A stretch of 64,000 bases of DNA, from NCBI GenBank assembly GCA_951230915.1, contig OX579636.1, forward strand, positions 43,589,912 through 43,653,911. The letters run 5' to 3'. Within the stretch, counting starts at the first letter, position 1. Every line of letters starts with the position of its first letter. Source of the DNA: Antitrichia curtipendula. Taxonomy: Eukaryota > Streptophyta > Bryopsida > Hypnales > Leucodontaceae. Position numbers and translations under genes: made by a program. The notes under the pieces are model-generated. The model did not search any database, was not told the origin of the DNA, and worked only from the letters and a program-made list of their open reading frames with translations. Below, piece by piece: positions 57,308 to 64,000 of the stretch.

Positions 57308-59418
57308 GTCAGAGGTTTCGTCTTTTGCAGATTTTCCTTGTACATGGCAAAAATACGTTCATAAGCCACCTTGACTGACATTTGACTACCCTTCCACTTA
57401 GTAAACGCAGTCGTCCTCTCTAGAAGAAATCTCTTTCTTGCTGAGTACCTGGACCCTTTCGTGAAGAGGAGGTGTTGTAGCATTTTGCAAGGTAAACCAG
57501 AGCACTTGGGAGCTGCCCTTAGGTTCAAGAATTGTAGGATTAACTGAGGTCTGTAGAAGTAATGGTGCAGTTACGAGAAGAGTCTTCAGAACCAGAGCGG
57601 GCTACACTTGGTCGATCATGAGTGTTGTGTATACAGAAACCCGATATATTCTGGTAGCATAGCTTTGACTCGAATGTGTGATGCCTTTGTTTCTCCTAGA
57701 GAATATTATGAGGTGATTACAGTAGGTGGCCAGGCAGCATGATGATTTCAATGCACGTTATTTATTAGAACGCAATGTCCTTAATATGGCTGCAAGATTA
57801 AAGCATAAGTTAATGTATTGACCACCAGCAGTTTCTACGACTTGTACTGTAGCTAAATACGCCAGGGCTCCTGTTTACCGAATATGGAGCTTGTCAAGTT
57901 TTGTTTTTGCACCTCATCGATTTTGAGTCTACCTCTTCAACTTCACTGGTCTTCGGCAGGGCACTTCTTTCAGTTGTCAATCTTCATTACTTTGAACTAC
58001 TAAATCTATTGATATGATTTGATTCATAATTTCATACTACCGGTATCTTTTGTTGGTCTTTAGTTTGGGTAAATTTTTTGTAATCTAACTTCTGACAATT
58101 TTTAATTTCATGCAACCTTCAACTATTTCACATGAGAAACGAATTTGCAAATTGTAATGGTACTACACTGATTTGTTATAACCCTGCATGTGGCACTAAT
58201 TTACCAAAGTCACTATTTTGGATTGGTGCAGGTTGAAAAATCCCTGTATTGTAACCATTTCCAAAAAAACAAATTTTTGTGATGACACTAATTTTCTACG
58301 TGATCCCCTCTTGCACTATCAGAACAAATCAGTGTATGGCAGTATAGTTGCATGACGTTCTTTACCAGGCTTTTTTGGCCTTCTTGGTTTTCAACGGAAA
58401 AAAGGGATAATTCTTTGTAGGATACTTTGGGGTTGATGTAAGATGTGAGTCAATCCTCCCTGTTTTGAATGTCTTATTGTTTTGAATGTGTTATTCAAAT
58501 AAAGTAATGTGTCTTGATTATTTTATTGCCTCATGGCACCCTAGATGTCACGGAAGTAAAAGAACACCAACAAGGGATCAAAGAACGTTATGTGGTATAT
58601 TTTGTTTAAATATTTAGTGACAAAGCCTCTTGTTGTGTAATTACTTTTTCATATGGTGTCCAACTATTTTATGTGATAAGATGCATTTAGATCATGCTTC
58701 AATTACCAACAACAACAAAATAATGGCAATGAATTGTATGTCAGTTTGATAGCAACCTCTTAATGATCAAATGGATTAATTAGAAAATGACAAATGTAAT
58801 CGATCATATTGTCAAAGGCGAGATATTTTGTATCAATAAGATTAGTGAATTATACTTAAGCATGTGTTTATCCACAAAAAATTAAAATTGAACAAACAAT
58901 GTCAATTTTGTTCTAGATTTCAATTTAGTTGTGGAATTTCATGATTTTGATACTTTTCATGTGCATAGGCAAAATGTAAATCTTCACAAGTTTTAGTAAT
59001 GTCAAAAAATTGCATCAATTTAAGCCCCAAGAGATTTGAAATCTAATGGATGGATCATGAATATATAATACGGAAGCTACACAAAATGAATGAAATACAT
59101 CCAATTATGTTTAAATACAATGTTCTAACCTATTCTTTAGCAATGGAATTAGCTTCAAAACACTATTAACCAATATTGAAGGCCCTTTTGTTCCCCTAAC
59201 AAAATAATTCCTTCACCCAATCAACCATTGACTTTCTACTGAATTGCTAAAGGTTAGGGTGTATAATGTGAAGAGGTCATATAAACTAGCTATATACTTT
59301 TGAAGACTACATTCTTCAAAAAGGTAGAACCAAACAATTGTTCACATAAATGACCATGATTTCATCCAAACTTCCAATCTAGCTTGCTTTAGCTTTGCAA
59401 AACCACCGCATCAAGAAA
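57308..59418. other. 3' region of the TMEM115-like gene and AT-rich intergenic DNA
   Basis: The first few hundred bases after the stop codon keep gene-like composition and probably include the 3' UTR. From about 58000 the sequence is AT-rich with no recognised gene or repeat structure. The TMEM115-like and membralin genes converge here, with stop codons 3.1 kb apart. Confidence 0.5.
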
Positions 59419-59668
59419 GTACCCCCCCATTGAAACAATACTGTTTCAAAGGTTTCACAATCCAATATTGAAAGTATACTGTTACTATACAAAAACTACA
59501 CTATCCTGTAACAACATAGTTTCTATGAGAATGCACTATTCTCACTAAACCTACATTGTTGCAATACTGCTTTTGTACTCGCATATACACTTTCAATATT
59601 GAATTGTGAAACCATTGAAAGTACATTGAAAGTATATTGCAACAGTACTAAGAGATTAGGGGGGTTAG
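59419..59668. mobile_element. Fold-back MITE candidate with TACCCCCC ends
   Basis: The left side opens with TACCCCCCC and ATTGAAACAATA, then TTTCACAATCCAATATTGAA. The right side carries TTCAATATTGAATTGTGAAA, then a run of GAAAGTA motifs, ending AGGGGGGTTA. Arms are inverted copies over about 60 bp each with imperfect internal repeats. The TA at each end could be a TA target duplication, but the outer boundary is not exact. Confidence 0.55.
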
Positions 59669-60448
59669 TTCCTGATGTGAAAATCTAGCTTGTAATTACA
59701 TCTATTTAAAATTCAATACTCCATAATAATAAATAAAATACAATAAAATAAGATTCATATTTAGTGCCAAAATGGAGCATACAGATTGAAGAATTTGGAA
59801 GTGTGACTACACAAGCATATATATGCTCAGTCCCGTCCTTTCAGAGTTAATTACACGCCTTTTATTCAAAATTTTGAGTAACAGGCAGATTTCTTGCCCT
59901 GGTGCAGCGCTAGAAGGATGCTCAAGAATAGCATCTTTCATTTCAAAGTAAAATAAACAGATAGCAGACAATGTACAGTACAAAGAGACCCACTAACGGT
60001 CGGTGAGGAGTTGCAGAGCAGTCTGCGGTCATCTTAGCTCGACACTACGTAACAAAAAGCCAGAGATTTTAGTGCATAAGTCAGGCATAGTTTCGCACCA
60101 TACAAAAGCACACTCATTAATCTCGACTATGTCTTCTTCCTACTAGTCTCAGCTCTGACAAAACTACTTAGTTCCCACGGAACCCGTATAAAAATACCAA
60201 ATCAATGGTAGAGTAAGCGATTGTGAACTGCGAGGAGAGCCTTGAGGTACAACCCCCCGTCTTCAAAGAATCATATGCAACAAAATGTACAACCTTCCTA
60301 ATTGACGCAGTCAATACTGACCTCGTTTCACTATGCCTGTATCTGCACGTCTTCCTTAATGGATCTCCTTGTGTGGAGGCAGAAAGTGCTCATAATCAAT
60401 AAAGAGCATCCTGAGGTGCACAATACCTGATATAGGAACAATCCTGTC
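59669..60448. other. Intergenic DNA / 3' flank of the membralin gene
   Basis: From about 59830 the base composition becomes gene-like, suggesting a 3' UTR of up to about 600 bp on the minus strand. No open frame with family features was seen. Confidence 0.4.
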
Positions 60449-63400
60449 TCATTGGCTTGTTTCCTCACCCATTGCAGCACTGGCCACTGACCTGTGTCTT
60501 ACCCCATCTCCCGCACTTTGATGAACCTCGCTCTCTCGAGAAGTGTTTGAAGGAGTGTTTGAAGGAGTGTTAGCAACATCTACAGCACCAGGAGTATCCG
60601 AGCCTTGTGACTCGGGGCGGCCGTCACCAACATCATGAAACAAAGGGACAACCATGGAGGTGCTACCTCCCAATATCCAAGGCAGAACCGAGCGATATGA
60701 AGTGAACAAAGATCCCTGTGACGTTGAGGCCGCCGCTGGGACAGAGGGCTCCACACCTTGAAGCTCGGGCTCCCTACTACGATATAAAGCATCCAGCTGT
60801 CTATCCCTTCGCAGTCCCTCCAACTCAAGTCGTCTCCTCCAAACCATACCCTCTATGTCTTGGATTGGATTGCCCATCCAGCTGCTCATGGGCATACCGT
60901 TACTTGGTCTTGACGGGTCGAGCGGAACATTTGGATTATTTGAATCATTAACCCTTTCAGAAGCGGTGCCTGGACCTTGAGAAACCCTGGAGTTTCCAGC
61001 TTCAGCAGCAGCTCGCATTCTGGTCTGGTTGTCAGATAGAGATGCTTGCAGATTACTTAACCCTGTTAGGCCTCGTATGCTTTGGCTTATAGTGTTGACG
61101 TGATTTCCTTGACTACTAACATGAACTGAGGAAGTGAGAATAGAAGATGATGTTATGTGAACTCCTTGTATTGACCGGCGGTGCAGGAAAAGCTGAAATC
61201 CTGGTACCTGTCAAACATGAAAGGTTGCAAAGAGATAAGCGATATGCAGTCCACTCAAACAGGACACAATGTGTTTGCCAGATACATGTCATGCAACGCT
61301 TCATCTTTCTATGAACTGTAAACAGACGTCAAAGCAGCCCTGATTTCATGGCTGCATAGAACTAGTTCATTAAGAAACACCTACCTCAAAGCGATTCCAG
61401 AAAAACAGCACAAGGTGCTGCATGAAGGCCGCTGTTGCCAAGAACGCAAGGTAGGAGAAACCTGGTTCAAGTAAGAAGAATAGGTTACATCATCTGAAGC
61501 TTTAAAATAAAAATGAAAGTCTGACCATGGGACAGAATGTGAAAAGGAACATGAACTCTTATTCTGGGCCTGGAAGTTAAGAAGATGTTTCTGATGAGCT
61601 TTTGAGAATGATGCAGTTCATACGTCACACCCTCACTGCCCAGGAATGCTACAGAAAGGGAAACTCTACATGGGACTCAATCGCTGTATACTACGTCAAC
61701 CAATTACGAAAAGAAAAACATTGAAATTTGCAAAAGAAACTTACCATAAGCATATGAGAAAAAATAGATATGGAAAACCATGAAGTAGAGGAAAAAAAAA
61801 CGTGGGAAAAATCGCAAAGACAGTGGCATCCGCACACTGCACCACAGTCAAACATAAAAACCCGGATTCAGTTGTAAGATCTTGCGAGTCACAAACATAT
61901 ATACAAAATATGAAACAGTAGCCCGTTCACAACCAAGGAAGACCCACCACTTCACCTGATCATGGTGAAAAGTTCACAAAGCCAGACCAGGGTCAGGACC
62001 ATGAAGGCCAGCAGCTGGTCATCGAAAAACTCAAACAGAAAGAAGAGTATACCGATCATTATCTGCACCCCAAGTCCCACACTCATTGATTGTGAGTATT
62101 ATCCCATTAATTAGCAAATAACTAATGAATATACAGATCATCTATAGAGTAGCTGAGCTTTCGAGATTTCTGACTTCAGCTGACTTTCAAACAGCTGACC
62201 TTTCAAGACAAGAAAATCATATACCCACCGGAACAAAGACAAGTGACTCGACCACATGGATGAAGATGAGACGATAGGTGGGGAGCCGATGCCGAGCATG
62301 ATGTTGCAGCTGCACTGTAAGACCATACACCAGAACAGTAATGAATTTCTTAAGAAATGATAGCTTGAGAAACCCATAGAATTCCAAAGCATCAAAAGGA
62401 TCACGAAAAGTTGACAAAGTCAGCAACTGGCTTGATGTTCCAGCCAAATTCATGTAAATGAGATGCATAGGGTGTGGTTAGACAAGTCATACCAGTGAAC
62501 TTCAGCATGCGGGCCTGTGTCTCCCTTAGGGTGAAGGAGACTGACATGGTGGTTGTGAAAAAGACGAACAGGGATGTGACGAAGACACCACATTTGAATA
62601 CGATATAATCTGCATCTCGCCAAGAACAATATTTAAACCCGTCCTGAGATTAGTTTGTGGAGCACATTTTCAACTACACAAAGGCAGTAACTCTTAGGAA
62701 GAGTCAACATATAATTGAGCATAAGGGAATTACGCACCGTTGATTCCAACAGGCTCTCCACCAAAATCTTGCAAATAGTTGAGGTTGTAAAGCTCTTTAG
62801 TCTGAAAATTGTATAGATAGCCTGTATAATAGATCACAATCTGTGCTCAGATTACTAAAATACAATATACTGATCTGTCCACCACGTAAGATAGTTTTCA
62901 GTCATTAGGACAGTCATTAGGAAAGAAACTTCTTGAACCACACGTAAGGATGCACATGCACGAAGTTATGTGTACCAGAGTTCAAGTTCAGAAAATGACT
63001 TGGCAATAGTTTAGATCACGAACAAATACATTCAAGAAATGAGATGTTGATGCACAAAGGTGCATAAAAAAAATTCCAAGATCCAACGACAGTGGCAACA
63101 AGCTGCGGCAATAAAAGGCTTTGTACCTCTTCGGAATGCGCTGAGTAGACTGTTCATAAGAATCGTGTCGTAGCCGACAAAATTATCTATAAGAACTCGT
63201 TGCCACCTGTACAATATGCAAAGTTAGGAGGTACTCAAGAGCTATGAAAATGACTGGAAGACTTCATAGGTGTAGGCATCATATCTAATAAGATAGATGA
63301 GAATCTGAATTGACGGCGCCGTTAACACCAGCTATTTAGTTAAGTACGCTTAAAATAGAAAACTTGAGAAGATGTGGGTGCCACGAGATACGCTCACGTA

Positions 63401-63713
63401 CATAGACAAGACATAAGGTGAAGAACCGACCTACCGATTGCCAAAACAAGAATGTTGAGCCGAGATGGATATATTGATGGTCTTCACGTTGTGCCGAAGT
63501 TTCGCACTCTCAGACATCATGAGATAGCCCTGAGAATCATCGAACATAAAATTTCAGACTTCTATATCTTTTGTGAAACAGAAGGCCTCAAGAACGTTCT
63601 AAGAAATACGGCCAGGATAATAGCACAAGAATTACACACCATAATCCTTACCTTCTCCATACTGAACAGGTAAGTTGGGTCATATACTTCGCTTCCGTTC
63701 TCTGACAAGCCCA
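60449..63713 (-). CDS. Membralin-like ER membrane protein, 3' ten exons (5' end outside window)
   Basis: Exons on the minus strand: 63713-63652, 63529-63435, 63206-63127, 62821-62738, 62609-62493, 62314-62229, 62062-61956, 61836-61745, 61461-61385 and 61207-60449 (stop). Phases join throughout, giving 518 residues. Membralin landmarks in order: VYDPTYLFSMEKGYL, SAQHSCFGNRWQRVLIDNF, LMNSLLSAFRRGYLYN, YNLNYLQDFGGEPVGIN, then hydrophobic segments with FTLRETQARMLKFT, HRLPTYRLIFIHVVESL, FFDDQLLAFMVLTL, FFPRFFFLYFMVFHIYFFS and FFWNRFEVPGFQLFLHRR. A long low-complexity, Ser/Pro/Asn-rich tail of over 200 residues lies in the last exon. Human membralin (TMEM259) is an ER protein that takes part in ER-associated degradation with RNF185; a similar role is inferred from family. 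The convergent neighbour is the TMEM115-like gene. Confidence 0.94.
60547..60570 (-). repeat. Short in-frame duplication in the membralin tail
   Basis: A 12-base unit is repeated head-to-tail, giving PSNTPSNT in the low-complexity C-terminal tail. It keeps the frame and lies outside the conserved domain, so it is likely a neutral length polymorphism. Confidence 0.6.
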
Positions 63714-64000
63714 CTGCACAGAGGAAACGGAAAATTAGAGCATCAAAGAATACAGCTGATTAGAATAGTCAAGCACTAAGAAGAGGAACTGGATCCTGTT
63801 ATTCAGAGCTAAAAATGAAGAACACACTCCCAAAACTTTACCGAAAGCTTGCCCCAAGAATAAAGCACAAGTTATTTTTGTGAGGCAAGGTCAACTCGCG
63901 GGATCCGAACTCGGTACACTGCAACATCACCATCTCGACCCAGGCTGATACTCAAGTCAGAAAAATACAAGTCATTCGAAGAGGACGAGTATGAAATACC
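63714..64000 (-). other. Membralin intron plus unresolved upstream exon at the window edge
   Basis: The acceptor TGTGCAG at 63714-63720 is firm. Reading the minus strand from 64000, one frame is open for about 43 codons (to a stop near 63872) and includes SLGRDGDVAVYRVRIPRVD. It is probably an upstream membralin exon or part of one, but I found no donor that gives the phase 1 needed to join exon 63713-63652, so it is left unjoined. Confidence 0.4.

Noticed and set aside
60580..60951. Open frames 60580-60828 (minus) and 60718-60951 (plus)
   Set aside because: They are out-of-frame shadows of the membralin last exon.
1..64000. CRISPR arrays, operons, tRNA/rRNA genes, organelle insertions
   Set aside because: None seen. 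The spliced genes show a nuclear plant genome, and no cloverleaf-like or rRNA-like sequence was noticed by eye; a tRNA scan was not possible.

Overview
The window is nuclear DNA of a land plant. Three ordinary, conserved, intron-containing genes sit at the right end (47.3-64 kb). The left 47 kb is AT-rich, repeat-filled intergenic DNA with no intact gene I could recognise. The genes have GT-AG introns, mostly about 75-350 bp with two near 0.85 and 1.2 kb. Their products match plant-type members of eukaryotic families: a MAT2B/RmlD-like reductase, a TMEM115 rhomboid pseudoprotease and membralin. Compact genes in a very AT-rich background would suit a bryophyte or another seed-free plant, but nothing here fixes the species, and the Stowaway termini are the type best known from flowering plants.

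Layout. 1-0.6 kb is the end of a TTAA-flanked element. 0.6-1.85 kb is old repeat. 1.85-5.96 kb is a decayed LINE on the minus strand with recognisable endonuclease, reverse transcriptase and zf-RVT stretches. 6-15.8 kb is anonymous AT-rich DNA with a 61-bp tandem repeat, a long purine-skewed tract and a long pyrimidine-skewed tract. 15.8-45 kb is dominated by one family of roughly 0.93-kb non-autonomous elements with ends TTAA-CCCCTAAAG...CTTTAGGGG-TTAA. Into these are nested a Stowaway MITE, a 288-bp fold-back with a 4-bp duplication and a GC-rich 341-bp MITE. Nearby are a 152-bp CACTA-type fold-back, a 350-bp fold-back, and a 1.1-kb inverted duplication (17.3-18.4 / 32.3-33.5 kb) whose companion block is in permuted order. 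A few GC-richer islands with protein-like reading frames (18.5, 19.6, 20.6, 26.6, 39.0, 53.8 kb) may be gene fragments.

Genes. On the minus strand, five exons from 50386 to 47298 encode a 322-residue extended SDR protein; its large fourth intron holds two tandem duplications. On the plus strand, 54109-57307 encodes a TMEM115-like protein (about 310 residues). Convergent to it, from beyond the right edge down to 60449, is a membralin gene with ten exons resolved. The last two are membrane proteins of the secretory pathway (Golgi and ER respectively), but the three genes do not form a functional cluster.

The most interesting signal is the TTAA family. One copy (15840-16799) sits inside an older repeat whose uninterrupted relative is at about 1250-1340, and the comparison shows exactly four bases, TTAA-like, duplicated at insertion. 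That is the hallmark of piggyBac-type transposition, which to my knowledge is seldom described in land plants. No transposase is visible in the window.
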